DNA of 64,000 bases from NCBI GenBank assembly GCA_037178625.1, contig CM074129.1:1674001-1738000 (forward strand), in the 5' to 3' direction. A model generated the notes under the pieces. The model was not told where the DNA came from. It ran no database searches and saw only the letters and a list, made by a program, of their open reading frames with translations. The number at the start of each line of letters is the position of its first letter. The stretch's first letter is position 1. Shown here piece by piece: positions 9,561-19,875 of the stretch. The translations under genes and the position numbers were made by a program. This DNA comes from Skeletonema tropicum. Taxonomy: Eukaryota; Bacillariophyta; Thalassiosirophyceae; Thalassiosirales; Thalassiosiraceae.

Positions 9561-11255
9561 TCAAGGATTGGATTGAAGTGGAATCATTTCGCCTGTGAAT
9601 ACATCCATTGCCAACCTACTCGTCCTACGTTCCATCTCCTCAAAGTCAACCTTCTTTTCAATCCCCTTCTTCTCTTTGGTACCTCCATTTACTTCCTTCT
9701 TGTCATCGTAGTTCACTGGGTTCAAGATAGCCATCAATGGCACACCAGCCAGCCTCAATATAGACTTGAGAATGTATGACGTCTCTTCCGGTGATGTAAT
9801 CCAGACACAGGGGCAAACACTCCTAGCAGCAAAATCATTTCCAGTATTCAAAAACTGATCACCAATGTGCAATGATTCCTCGGGTGGGACGCCCAAGTAA
9901 GACTGTAACACTTGAACACCAACACGCTTGTTGCCCACATCAACCCATGCATCTCTCCCACCATTGAATGCACAAAATGGAAGATTGATTTTTGAATTAT
10001 CAAGCTCCGATTGAACCCTCAGCACTGCCTCATCCAATGCTTCACGGGTTATTTTCTCATCTACCTTGGGGATCAGTCCCACCGATCTCTTCTTCCGGAT
10101 GATACGAGCACGCATGTTTTGATCTTCCATTGCCGTCTTGAATGATGCTTCTGCCATGTCCAACACTGATTTCACTTCCGATTCGGACCAGTTTCCAGGT
10201 GCGTCGGACATGTGCTTTGTGCTATTCATCCACCCACCTGGACCGTTCTCCTTTACTGCATGAAGCTTATAGTCAGCACCAAGACGAAGAAGGTAGTTGC
10301 ATTCACCCCCAAAGATGTAGAAGCGTTCTAAATCATCGCCCTCTAACCCCTTCTCTTTGAAGTATGCTAACAGCCCGGATAATCTCAACTCGTACTTTGC
10401 AGCTTGGTACTCATATCCTGCTGCAGTCACCACGGCAATCGTAACTCCATGCTTGAGCAATAGAAATAGATACTTTGCCAACTTGGGATTGCTCTCAAAA
10501 TTGGCTCCATCCGAGTACAATGTCTGATCCCCATCAAAGCAAATCAATTTTGGACCGGGGAGAACTGTACGTTCAGGGAGGAGAGAGAATGCTTCCTCAA
10601 TCGCAATCGATTCGGATCGATCACACATGTTGCGTGAGCGCTCTTTGGGGGAATTATCAGGGCTATCTTGACTGTCGTCGCATTCATCAGGCTCACGACG
10701 TGGGGTAACTGTCATGCTGGTCCATGCTCTGATTGCTTGATCGTCCGTCTCGCCCTCTTTCGTCGCATACTGTGCACCACCGCCACCGCCACCACTATTC
10801 GGCGCAAGGGGAGGCAACAAACCCGCCTGCTTCCCCCCCTTATAGGAATCCGTCATGGCAATAATCTGTGCCAAATTCAAAATATGACGAATTTCATTGA
10901 ACGAAATACAGATATGACGTCGTTTCGTAATCCCATACTTTTGATTGTACGCCTCAAACGCCTTCCTCAATGGAAGACGCGTGTAAAACGTCCCCACCTG
11001 AGGAACCAACTGCTTGAGCCGGGATGGGACAAAGGCAGATTTGCCGTTTTGGGAAATGTCATCGAGGTATTGATCGGTCAGTTTGCGATGTTCATCGATG
11101 AGAACTTCAAAGTGGCTGAATGTGTCGGCGCCTGTGGTGTCTAGGGCGTCGAGGACGAAGGAGTGCATTAGCATAGATTTCATCCATTCTATGAGGCCGT
11201 CGCGGCGGTGGGGGGTTAGGAGGTAGTTTCTTCTGCGTGATGATATGTTGGACAT
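9561..11255 (-). CDS. ISN1: IMP-specific 5'-nucleotidase (ISN1 family), copy B
   Basis: The product is 564 residues and nearly identical to copy A at 5076–6797 over most of its length. The catalytic FDGDQTLYSDG, the HIGDQFL motif and the N-terminal RRRNYLLTPHRRDG segment are all unchanged, so it should be active. Differences are in-frame indels: an extra YKGGKQAGLL before the glycine-rich linker, and a shorter C-terminal region (MAILNPVNYDD). The even distribution of silent changes and absence of stops suggest that both copies are under constraint (inference). The shared 5' flank suggests that it has its own promoter. Confidence 0.87.
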   Translation of the reverse strand: MSNISSRRRNYLLTPHRRDGLIEWMKSMLMHSFVLDALDTTGADTFSHFEVLIDEHRKLTDQYLDDISQNGKSAFVPSRLKQLVPQVGTFYTRLPLRKAFEAYNQKYGITKRRHICISFNEIRHILNLAQIIAMTDSYKGGKQAGLLPPLAPNSGGGGGGAQYATKEGETDDQAIRAWTSMTVTPRREPDECDDSQDSPDNSPKERSRNMCDRSESIAIEEAFSLLPERTVLPGPKLICFDGDQTLYSDGANFESNPKLAKYLFLLLKHGVTIAVVTAAGYEYQAAKYELRLSGLLAYFKEKGLEGDDLERFYIFGGECNYLLRLGADYKLHAVKENGPGGWMNSTKHMSDAPGNWSESEVKSVLDMAEASFKTAMEDQNMRARIIRKKRSVGLIPKVDEKITREALDEAVLRVQSELDNSKINLPFCAFNGGRDAWVDVGNKRVGVQVLQSYLGVPPEESLHIGDQFLNTGNDFAARSVCPCVWITSPEETSYILKSILRLAGVPLMAILNPVNYDDKKEVNGGTKEKKGIEKKVDFEEMERRTSRLAMDVFTGEMIPLQSNP

Positions 11256-11793
11256 GTTTTTGTGGTGGTGCTCTGGTGGAGATTGTTCTACTTATGTGAA
11301 TTTTGCGCTGTGCTTATCTCTGATTGTTGCTTGCAGCTAGCGATAATTTCTTTCACTGCGCTGTTGTTGCGTCTGTCTAAAATTCTTCTATTGAGCTGTA
11401 TGTGACGTTGTTGTCAACTTGCTGTAGTCCTCTACGAATTATGAGATCATTGAATTGAAGTGAAAATCTTTAGCTTGGAGTCGATGACGTTCAGTGAACG
11501 TGATCGATGGAAGATTCGGATGTCACAAAATTCCGATCCGATTTCTGAATTCTGAGAGCATGTAAAAGATACTTAGGGACTGGTACTCAGCCATCTGCTA
11601 CCAGCAGCGCCAGCAGCTGATTTTGATCGAGCGGTTCCCGTGATCGAGCTATCAAAATCCGAACTCTGCTTGATGCTTGCGCTCGCTTCTTTGAGCAACA
11701 TCCATCATCATCGACTGAAGGCTAAAGGGAAAGGGGAAAGCTTTGTAGTGGGCGGCTCTTCCACAAATCACAACTATCAATATCAACACAATC
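11256..11793. other. Divergent intergenic region, partly duplicated
   Basis: No gene is seen. The block around 11565–11640 (containing GGTACTCAGCCATCTGCT) matches 7741–7815, on the far side of the MITE from copy A. The duplication unit therefore reached past the promoter, and the MITE sits inside unit A only. The region also serves as promoter for the plus-strand gene starting at 11794. Confidence 0.6.
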
Positions 11794-12640
11794 ATGCTTT
11801 TCCGATCAATTATTCTTCTATGCCCCGCTGTCATCCATGGGTTTGTTTCGCCTAAGATTGGCGTAACCAAGGTGAGATCTGCATGTCACAAGATATGAAC
11901 ACGATGTGTTACGATTACCACCTGTTCGCTAACAACATCATGTGTGCACAGAACTATGTATCCACCCAATTAGCCGGAACCATGGACGCCTACGAGGCCC
12001 AGATGCGTGCCATGCAGCGTGCTACTGCTCCCGTACCAACATCGTCTACAGTCACCATTCCCAAAACATCCTTCACACGTGAAGATCTTTGCTCAAAAGA
12101 GTTCCAACTTGAAGAACTCGAAGACAAGGAAGAGTGTGAGACCGAGGTTTGGTTAAATGATGATGGAAGTGTTACTTTGGGTGCTTCGAATGGCCCTTTC
12201 GTGCAGGATTATGTTGGGGAGTGGCATCTTTTGGAGACGGCGGCTGGTGAGGGATATTATCCATTTAGGATGAGGTTGACACGTAGATTTGAATCTCCGG
12301 GGTAAGAGAGACTGCTGTGTGTATATATGGTGTATATCTCTTCTGTTCTATGTCTTCATGTCTCAACTCTCTTCTCATGCTAAATCATCACAGATCTGGT
12401 CACATCGGCGACATTCAATACGACCTAACACGCGAATTCTGGGGAGATATTGAAATGGTTGGAGAATCTATTACTGTCACCGGGAAAATTCACAGTGCGT
12501 TGCCATCTGTGGAGACTAATATGTATGCTCAAATTTATCATGATGAACAGGCGATGCAGGAATGCGAATCGGGTTATTTCACTATGGTGGATGCTGTGGC
12601 GAGTGATGGCATTGAAGGTGTGAAGAATCTTCATCCTTGA
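11794..12640 (+). CDS. Three-exon unknown protein, probably organelle-targeted
   Basis: Exons are proposed at 11794–11871, 11952–12301 and 12394–12640, giving 224 residues. Intron 1 (80 bp) runs from GTGAGA to TGCACAG and restores the frame exactly. Intron 2 (92 bp) runs from GTAAGA to CACAG and joins FESPG to SGHIGD. The first exon encodes a hydrophobic leader, MLFRSIILLCPAVIHGFVSP, compatible with a signal peptide followed by a transit peptide, so plastid import is possible. The mature part has EECETEVWLNDDGSVTLG and YVGEWHLLET, which suggests a beta-rich small fold. I do not recognise the family. No transmembrane segment is seen after the leader. Confidence 0.7.
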
Positions 12641-13019
12641 TTCTGAACTGCATTTGGTCAACAGTAGACTTTGCTCTCTTTTGGTGTAAAAGTCTTTATG
12701 TAGGAAACTTGTTTGCATTATCCCAATTAGTTTTATTCTACTCAATTATCAGGCAAACATATTCATTCAAAACAAAAATTGAGGGATCTCGTCATCAAGG
12801 CAAAGCAAGTAAGGCTAGCAAAACATGATGAGCGATGAAATGTATGGAGAGTCTAATACTTTTGTCGATATGTTATGTTACGTTGTTTACAACTGCTGCA
12901 GAGAGTGGCAAATCGCCTCATAAAATTCTCTACCGCATAGCTCTCTGTCGCACCATTTGTATTTCCATTTACACTTGGTTGCAACCAACACATCCAACAT
13001 GACTTTCACCGATACAACT
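12641..13019. other. Convergent 3' flank, no gene seen
   Basis: This 379-base gap lies between two convergent genes. Only short frames occur. It contains T-rich stretches that could hold polyadenylation signals for both genes, but no specific site is claimed. Confidence 0.5.
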
Positions 13020-13970
13020 CTAAAACTTGAACACCTGTGAAGAAGAATAACCCATCTCACCCAAAATACCCTTCACCTCAGGTTCATTTCTCGGTCCACA
13101 CAACAACTCATACATAATCGGAGGGCCACAAACAAAAATAATCACATCTTCTCCCTCACTCGCTGGGGGCAAATACTTCTCTATCTTCACTTTATCAATA
13201 AATCCACGTTCTCCCTTGTAGCTGGAATCCTCTGGCTCATTGGACAATACATCCACATACTTAAACTTGTCACCATTATCTTCTGCCCATTTCTGAAGCA
13301 TTTCTCCACCCAAAATATCGTCAGCGCTACGACTTCCATAGAGCAATGATACCTCCTCAGTCGCACTTTGTTGGGATTCCTCTCCCTTACCCAAAATAGC
13401 ATGGAGGGCTTGTATCATGGGAGTGATACCAGTTCCACCGGCAATCATTCCAATCTTCTTGTGAGTGAATGGAGCGGGAATCTTGACATTGAATTCAATG
13501 TGTTTAAACTTCATTGTGCCTCCAATGGGTAAATCTTGGCACATGTAGCTGGAGAGCCATCCATTTTCACCATAGTCCTTTACGAGTAAATCGAAGCAGC
13601 CGACTTCATTGTTGGTAGAAATGGGTGTGTATGGGCGGATCACATCAATTTTTTCTCCGTTGTCATTGTTTTCGAGCTCGGCAGCTGCAAGAAGACAAGC
13701 ACAGGTGGTGAGGCCCATAGGCTTGGTAGTGTCGGGTAAACCGAAGCGGAGGATGAAGGAGGTGCCGCCTGTGCCGCAAGGGACGCGGTCGAGGAGTGGG
13801 ACTTCGGACCATGTGGGAGTGAATTGGCAGTTGCCTGGTGGAGTGAGGTTGCAGATAGCTGGCCTTTCGGTGAGAATCATTGGGTAGTCGGTGAACTTTG
13901 TCATGGTGGAAAATAGAGATCTTTGGTTTGAGCGTGTTGTGAAGCGAGCGAGATGTTTGTGTATGAACAT
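13020..13970 (-). CDS. NADH-cytochrome b5 reductase-like flavoprotein
   Basis: The protein has 316 residues, close to the family norm of about 300. It transfers electrons from NAD(P)H through FAD to cytochrome b5 or a similar acceptor. RPYTPIS at 112–118 is the FAD-binding RxYT/S motif, GGTGITP at 178–184 binds the pyridine nucleotide, CGPP at 281–284 is the conserved NAD site, and the chain ends in aromatic F-K-F as in the family. The first ~25 residues (MFIHKHLARFTTRSNQRSLF) are basic and lack acidic residues, as in a mitochondrial presequence. An internal Met at residue 23 could give a cytosolic or membrane form. There is no intron, and it is divergent from the Mpv17-like gene. Confidence 0.88.
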   Translation of the reverse strand: MFIHKHLARFTTRSNQRSLFSTMTKFTDYPMILTERPAICNLTPPGNCQFTPTWSEVPLLDRVPCGTGGTSFILRFGLPDTTKPMGLTTCACLLAAAELENNDNGEKIDVIRPYTPISTNNEVGCFDLLVKDYGENGWLSSYMCQDLPIGGTMKFKHIEFNVKIPAPFTHKKIGMIAGGTGITPMIQALHAILGKGEESQQSATEEVSLLYGSRSADDILGGEMLQKWAEDNGDKFKYVDVLSNEPEDSSYKGERGFIDKVKIEKYLPPASEGEDVIIFVCGPPIMYELLCGPRNEPEVKGILGEMGYSSSQVFKF

Positions 13971-14457
13971 CAGATGTGATCAGTTTGGTGGTTACAGCGA
14001 TGCCGAACTGTGGTACTGGTGTACTTCATGGCATCGTCGTCGGTGGTGGTGCGCCGTGATAAGAAGAGATGAATGAATGAATGAGTCATCGAAAAGAAGC
14101 GGCACTCAGAGAGAGTTGACAAATGAAAATGTCATTCCGTCCATTCACAATACAGTCGGGATTTTCAATAAATGGAACTCAATCTGTGCATTTTCGAATT
14201 GATGGCTGGCAGCACTTTCTCGGAACCACCCATTCAAATGAAAATGCACGACCAGCGAAGCACGACCTCCACGATCCTATCTTGTCCACGACCACATCGA
14301 CAGGCGTTGCAACTCGTGTAGGGAATTTCATTTTTCTAGCAATACAATTCTAGTTGATGAGCCCATTTTGAATTACATTCATCTCACAAATTGAATCATT
14401 GACCATCTACTGCGGTATCATTACTACTACTGAACAACAACTCAATCCACATCTATC
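13971..14457. other. Divergent promoter region
   Basis: This 487-base interval separates the start of the cytochrome-b5 reductase gene from that of the Mpv17-like gene, so it should contain both promoters. No gene is seen. A short direct repeat of AATGAATG is present near 14070. Confidence 0.5.
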
Positions 14458-15201
14458 ATGAGATCCTTATCATTTATTAAGACGCTTCTGGCAGCATTCA
14501 TCGCAGCACCTGCTGCTAAATTTGCTACAGTGGCCTTCTCATCGCCAACGATAATATCATCATCACCATCCAACTCGATTATCAATACCAACACTGCAAG
14601 GATACACCATGACTCAAGACCGACTCGACTGTCACCACAACAAATGACTCTCGCTGACGTGAGCGAGCTATACGCCACGTTCCCTCTACAAAGCGCAATC
14701 GTTACATGCGGGTTCAAGGCATCTGTTGCCGACGGCATTGCACAAGTTAGATCCGAGGAAGACAAGTTAGAATTCCGGCGTAATCTCGCCTACGTTCTAT
14801 ATGGGGGCATCTTTGTCGGCGGCATGTGTCATTTGGAGTATGATTACATCTTTCCATACCTATTCGGAGGCGATCACTCTATCAAGACTATTTTTGAAGA
14901 GGTCATTTTTGATAACTTCATCTCGGCACCACTGTGTTGGTTGCCACCTGCCTATTTGGTAAAGGCAGCTGTATATGACTACCCACTAAGAGAAGGACTC
15001 CAGAAGTATGTTCATGATATCAAACACAATGGCTTGCTGCATAAGTACTTATCTATTTGGATTCCAGCTCAGAGTGTGTCATTTTCGGTCATACCGGAAC
15101 ATCTGAGAGTTGTGTTTATGGCCAGTGTGAGCTTCTTTTGGTTCATTCTGTTCTCGACTGTGGCATCTGCTAGTGATGCCAGTGAAGGTGAGAGCAGCTA
15201 A
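14458..15201 (+). CDS. Mpv17/PMP22 family membrane protein
   Basis: The 247-residue product has an N-terminal hydrophobic leader (about 1–25) and a linker, then the family core from about residue 72. The core shows the YATFPLQSAIVTCGFKASVADGIAQ-type start, helix breaks with GGIFVGGMCHLEYDY, and the diagnostic C-terminal pattern IWIPAQSVSFSVIPEH-R-VF...W...S. Family members sit in the inner mitochondrial, peroxisomal or, in some algae, plastid membrane and affect metabolite or small-molecule permeability; the exact role is unclear. Four hydrophobic helices are plausible. The leader may direct it to an organelle. There is no intron. Confidence 0.8.
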   Translation: MRSLSFIKTLLAAFIAAPAAKFATVAFSSPTIISSSPSNSIINTNTARIHHDSRPTRLSPQQMTLADVSELYATFPLQSAIVTCGFKASVADGIAQVRSEEDKLEFRRNLAYVLYGGIFVGGMCHLEYDYIFPYLFGGDHSIKTIFEEVIFDNFISAPLCWLPPAYLVKAAVYDYPLREGLQKYVHDIKHNGLLHKYLSIWIPAQSVSFSVIPEHLRVVFMASVSFFWFILFSTVASASDASEGESS

Positions 15202-15343
15202 TTATCAACATCATGTGTAATGGTGTTGCATAGATTCTAAATGACAGATTGTCATCAAAGCCAAGAATCAATCTATCTATCGTATCCTATTGCTTTGCTA
15301 GAATAATAATTAGAATTAAACAGCTATTATGACCTAAGTTGAG

Positions 15344-18250
15344 CTAGTAGTATTGCTGCCAAACACGAGGAACTAATGATCTTGACGTCAAGAAAACAAA
15401 ACTCAACCATATCACATTGACCACAAACGATGCAACCAACAGAGCGACACCGACTCTGTAAAAGTTTCGTATACAGCGATCAAGCTTTGCGTTTAGTGTC
15501 GCCGAAAGCTCATCTTGACTAGTTGTTTCATCTGATGTGACATCATCTAGAGACTTATTTGATTTCGTTTGGATTGCCAGCATCAAATCATGATGTGAAT
15601 TACCACTCACATGTGATGAGGTGACCAATGCTCCATCCGAGTTGCAAGTGGCTACGACTGTGAATCGCTCCGGATGGATTTGTTTCCATAGTATCCGTGT
15701 CAACCCGGCAAAGAAGAGGACACGTGCTATATTCATGCACAAGTAAATTACAAATGCCAATGCTGTTCCCAACCACTGAGAATGGATGTACCATTCAAGT
15801 GTGCATCCGCATCTCTCACTGGCTTCATTGAGCAATTGCTTTCGAGGCAGTTCACATTCGATGGAACATGTTGGAATACTTTCACAGTCAAAGATAGCAT
15901 CGTTGAGGATCCAGTCGTCGCTTTCGTCAACTTCTACCAAGCAGGATGGATCGTTGAGTAATGTTCCCGGTGGTTCGAATGGTTGAGGAGGATCAAACCG
16001 TTCATCCATTGGGCACATCCAATAATCCGGGCTCGGGCATGCATATATGAACATTGTATCCAGCAAATACGAGTCGACACAACGTCGTGACAAACCCATA
16101 TCTTGCGACAACTCTTGATAAAAGTTGGTGTACGCTGTCAGGTTTGCATTCATGTTGTTTTGCAAATTGACAGATGACGCATATCTCGAATTGCACGAAT
16201 CCCCTCTCTTGATGTCATACGCATCCATTCCTTCAACGAGCAGTCCGCTGCCGTCTTGGTAGGCATGGTTGTATGCAAATGAATATAGATTGTTCGTCAA
16301 AAACGTCCCTTCACCAAGTCGCATACAACCCGCTGTATATTGCTGCAGCAGAGGGACGTAAAGTGTTGTAATGATTCCAATCAACCACGCACTTGACGCG
16401 ACGAAGATAATAAAGCCGCCGACAGGGCTCGTTACAAACGTTACTGCTGCCAAAAATGGATGGCGAAACGGATTCTTCGTTTCCTTGTTGGATCGAATAT
16501 CAATTTGGGGCATGGCAAGTGACGTAGTAGACCAGTACCTCGATAATAGCCTCAGCGAAACGTACGCTCGAAAGATGTAATCTGCCAACTCAAATGCATC
16601 ACTCAAGTAGGCGAGGTTCAGGAACCACAGATCGAAATCAAAGTCAGGTTGCTGAAAGCTCTCAAAATTAAGCTCAACGTTGCTGGCCTTATTCTTGATT
16701 TCGGTAATATTGAAAGTTGGAACATTCATATCCAGCTCGTCTTCGTCATACTGGCCACCAATCCCAGAGAATAGTCCCAATGTCTCTCGAGATTTCGATT
16801 GAAACGCCTTGCTCTTCTGTGCAAAATGCAGAGCTTCCTCCTCTGCGTCATTGTGCACATCAATTGTGCCGGCATACTGAGGTGGATCATAATCTTCTGG
16901 TATCCAGAATGACACCAGCTTTACCCTTTTGGTGTATGCATCAACCAGCCCATCAACCATGTCATCAAACCTAATCTTCAACCCATCGGAGATGTCAGCA
17001 ACATTGTCATAATAATCGCTCACACTCGGGGCCACCTTATCCCACAGAGAATCAATGCTCTCAAAATTTCCAATGCTTGTAAAGATGCTGTCCACATCTG
17101 GAAAGGCAACGTCGACTGCCAAGAAGTCAGTAGCGCTGATATCGAACCAATCCCCTGCGAACAAACCAATGATTGCCTGTGTAACAACATTATTCACTCC
17201 ATCATAGAATGCTTTGGCAACTTTATAAGCTGCATCTACATTCTTCTTGTATTGAATCATTCTACTTCTGTAATCACGCAGTGCTGCCTTCAAAGCTTCA
17301 ACTTTGAAGATGGCATCATCATGGAAATCATTCACCAATTTGGCAACATTTGGATAACATTTTGTCCCATCATCTAGCCGACTATTCTCGTCTAATGATA
17401 TGCATGCCAACAAATCAACCGCAGCTGACTGCAAATCATCAATTAGGTCATCAATATTGACAGATGGTGTGGGAGTGAAATCTACCGCATCAATAAAGGC
17501 ATTTGAAATCGCTTTTGTCTTTTGATCGACGTAATCGACGTCATACGCAGACCGTTCCACAATGTAGTTGGCAAGAGTTGAGACCACCTCCGTGCTTTCG
17601 TCACTGTAAGTAGTTGCGATATCAATTGCCTCCGTTTGTAACGCAATCACATTTTGAGGACCCAAGATGGTTTGATTGAAAGATTGTCGATCTGTTGCGG
17701 AACACTCCAGTTCATTTTCGTTGATGGGAACTGGATCGCCAGTATCAATCCAATCTTGAATGGCAAGTCGAAACGTCGTGTAGGACCTCGAACACGAAGT
17801 AGATATATTTTCCATATTAGTTACTACCAGTTCATTTTGTGTGGCAACAGTTCGTACCCTCTCATCCTCCTGTCGTATTGACTTGTCCATTTGTCGATTG
17901 CATCGCTTCAGCCGACTCTCCACGCACTGCGAATAACGCAGTCGTTCTTCATTCGTGACATTGTAGGCAGAACGACATGTCATCAATACAGCATCGAGTG
18001 GTGGGACTTCGATGACAGAGGAGGCAAAGTACTTGGATATTCGTAGTGTTGTACCCCAATTGCAAGCAATGGCTAGTAGGCACAAGAGCATCCTATTGAA
18101 GAAGTAGTAATGACGCTTAGGATTTTTTTCTTGAACGCGAATAACTGGGAGTGGGGCCGCCGTGGCGACCAAGGGTGGTGGTATTATAGGAGGTGGCAAC
18201 ATATAAGCTGATGATGTTTCGGAACTATTATCGCTTGAAGAATCATTCAT
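15344..18250 (-). CDS. Large multi-pass membrane protein with Cys-rich ectodomain, function unknown
   Basis: This protein has 968 residues and no intron. A proline-rich cytosolic N terminus precedes a hydrophobic segment at about 50–75. A long, mostly soluble region of about 500 residues follows with regularly spaced Cys and acidic residues (CRSAYNVTNEERLRYSQC start). Further hydrophobic segments occur at about 600–640 (GGFIIFVASSAWLIGIITTL), 850–875 (ALAFVIYLCMNIARVLFFAG) and 935–960. Between them is a Cys-rich domain that includes YACPSPDYWMCPMDERFDPP and CSIECELPRKQLL. The topology resembles a plasma-membrane protein with extracellular disulfide-rich loops (inference). I do not recognise the family; DC-STAMP-like proteins were considered but no diagnostic motif is seen. 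Confidence 0.75.
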   Translation of the reverse strand: MNDSSSDNSSETSSAYMLPPPIIPPPLVATAAPLPVIRVQEKNPKRHYYFFNRMLLCLLAIACNWGTTLRISKYFASSVIEVPPLDAVLMTCRSAYNVTNEERLRYSQCVESRLKRCNRQMDKSIRQEDERVRTVATQNELVVTNMENISTSCSRSYTTFRLAIQDWIDTGDPVPINENELECSATDRQSFNQTILGPQNVIALQTEAIDIATTYSDESTEVVSTLANYIVERSAYDVDYVDQKTKAISNAFIDAVDFTPTPSVNIDDLIDDLQSAAVDLLACISLDENSRLDDGTKCYPNVAKLVNDFHDDAIFKVEALKAALRDYRSRMIQYKKNVDAAYKVAKAFYDGVNNVVTQAIIGLFAGDWFDISATDFLAVDVAFPDVDSIFTSIGNFESIDSLWDKVAPSVSDYYDNVADISDGLKIRFDDMVDGLVDAYTKRVKLVSFWIPEDYDPPQYAGTIDVHNDAEEEALHFAQKSKAFQSKSRETLGLFSGIGGQYDEDELDMNVPTFNITEIKNKASNVELNFESFQQPDFDFDLWFLNLAYLSDAFELADYIFRAYVSLRLLSRYWSTTSLAMPQIDIRSNKETKNPFRHPFLAAVTFVTSPVGGFIIFVASSAWLIGIITTLYVPLLQQYTAGCMRLGEGTFLTNNLYSFAYNHAYQDGSGLLVEGMDAYDIKRGDSCNSRYASSVNLQNNMNANLTAYTNFYQELSQDMGLSRRCVDSYLLDTMFIYACPSPDYWMCPMDERFDPPQPFEPPGTLLNDPSCLVEVDESDDWILNDAIFDCESIPTCSIECELPRKQLLNEASERCGCTLEWYIHSQWLGTALAFVIYLCMNIARVLFFAGLTRILWKQIHPERFTVVATCNSDGALVTSSHVSGNSHHDLMLAIQTKSNKSLDDVTSDETTSQDELSATLNAKLDRCIRNFYRVGVALLVASFVVNVIWLSFVFLTSRSLVPRVWQQYY

Positions 18251-18410
18251 TCTCTTAGATTAAGTTGTTGTTGTTGCTTGTGATGGGATGAATTGTGGGC
18301 GGTGCGATGCAAGAATGAATCTGGAGGGCGGGAAATTCCATTCGTGCTTTGTTGTCGCCCCTCCCTCCGGCGGGCCTGTCCAAATTAAATTCGGACATTG
18401 ACGAATTCAC

Positions 18411-19361
18411 TTACATGATATCCTGCCTAATCATACTCTCAAATCGATTCGCCCCCCCTCCTCCACTCCTCTTATTCTTTTTCTTCTTCTTACCTCCCCC
18501 CTCTTCCTCCTCCTCCTTGGCCTTTAAACACCTCCTCCACAACATATTCTCATCACTCTGCTTCTTCGCCGCCTTTGTCTTTGCCTTTCCAAAAAAACCG
18601 GGGATGTGCTCTGCAAATTCCAATTCCAACTTGGGAACAAACGATGGATCATTGAGTGGTAGGAATAATGATGGACGGACCAATCCTTGACCATTGTAAT
18701 CTCGTATACGTGGTTGGAGTTCTTTGGAGTCGGGACGGAGGGTGGATGATTTGGTGGCTTTTCCTTTGGGGTCGGCGGGTACGCCGTTAATGATGGGTTG
18801 TTGTTGTTGTGTTGTATCGTCGTCGTTTTGGCCGGATGATTTCTTCTTATTGTGCTTTTTTCTTTGATGGGTTGATGTGTCGTCATCGTATCGAGACACT
18901 GTTGATTCGATATTATTGCATAATTTAACGAGTGCTCGCTTACTAAATTCAGTCATGCCACGTCGTTTGCCTTTTTGTTTGCGAGGAGGCTCATCCAATG
19001 TTGGAGACGAACGAGTCACTGATGATGATGAATTTGATGTGCTTATTATTATTTGTTCTGTGCCAGCACGCTCATTCCTCTTCCTCTTTTTCTGCTGCAA
19101 CAACAATTTTCGAGCATCCCGTTTCTCATCAGCGACACGCTTCCGTTCCTGCCGCTCTAGCTTCTTTTGTTCCCGGCGCTGAATTCGTTCTTCCTTGGTT
19201 GTTGCTGCTGCATGAGATGATTGCTGTGCTCCCTTTGCTCCTTTTCGTTTCGAGGTAGATTGGACGACATCTGACGCTGTGGATTGCCGAGCTAGTGATG
19301 CGAGCCAGTCACCACCGCTTCCTGCAGCACTCTTATCATTGGATTTCTTCTTTGGAGGCAT
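18411..19361 (-). CDS. Lysine-rich unknown protein, probably nuclear
   Basis: This intronless 316-residue product starts MPPKKKSNDKSAAGSGGDWL. It contains a long basic, probably helical segment (RIQRREQKKLERQERKR at about 60–76), then polar linkers with a second basic patch (PRKQKGKRRGMTEFSKRAL). A more conserved-looking C-terminal part follows: RPSLFLPLNDPSFVPKLELE, HIPGFFGKAK and RFESMIRQDIM. Composition suggests a nuclear or nucleolar RNA-associated protein (inference). No known family is recognised. Its ATG is about 510 bp from the next plus-strand gene. Confidence 0.65.
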   Translation of the reverse strand: MPPKKKSNDKSAAGSGGDWLASLARQSTASDVVQSTSKRKGAKGAQQSSHAAATTKEERIQRREQKKLERQERKRVADEKRDARKLLLQQKKRKRNERAGTEQIIISTSNSSSSVTRSSPTLDEPPRKQKGKRRGMTEFSKRALVKLCNNIESTVSRYDDDTSTHQRKKHNKKKSSGQNDDDTTQQQQPIINGVPADPKGKATKSSTLRPDSKELQPRIRDYNGQGLVRPSLFLPLNDPSFVPKLELEFAEHIPGFFGKAKTKAAKKQSDENMLWRRCLKAKEEEEEGGGKKKKKNKRSGGGGANRFESMIRQDIM

Positions 19362-19875
19362 GGTAATACTGTGTTATTATTTGTTGGGTTTCTTTGGTCA
19401 ACATCAACAACATCGAGCAACAACAACAGATGTGGAATGTGGACGAGGGTTGGTTGGTTGTGGTTGGTGGTTGGGCGAGTTTAAGTGAAATTCTTCAACT
19501 ATTATCCGGTACCCTTGTTCCATAATGAACAAAAGGAATTAGTACGGATCTGACAAAACTATCTTGGGGCTGGTACTAGCTAGGCTAGATAGCTTGCAAT
19601 TTTATCTTAGGAATTAGTACATTTGAATCACTCTTTCTCATTGGATACCGTTGAAGACAATCTTTTATACCGTATTGACATCTTACAAGATGAACTCCCT
19701 TGATGAATCCAAGATGCTCAGCACGACGCAGCGGTTCTGACTCGCTCTATCTTTGTGCGTGCAGAGCTCGCTTCTTGCAACACACCGCATCTTGTTGTTC
19801 ATGGAGGCGTTTGTTCAATAGACGGAGTCGACACAAAATTGTTCAACAAAAAGAAAGACAACACTCATCAACAAA
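19362..19875. other. Divergent intergenic region
   Basis: No gene is seen in this interval of about 510 bases. It contains short repeats such as ATCAACAACATCGAGC and GGTTGGTTGTGGTTGG near 19400–19480. It should contain the promoters of the genes starting at 19361 (minus) and 19876 (plus). Confidence 0.45.

Noticed and set aside
11883..11951. ATG at 11883 as the start of the 11794–12640 gene
   Set aside because: It lies inside a good 80-bp intron, and using the upstream ATG gives a leader peptide and a consistent frame.
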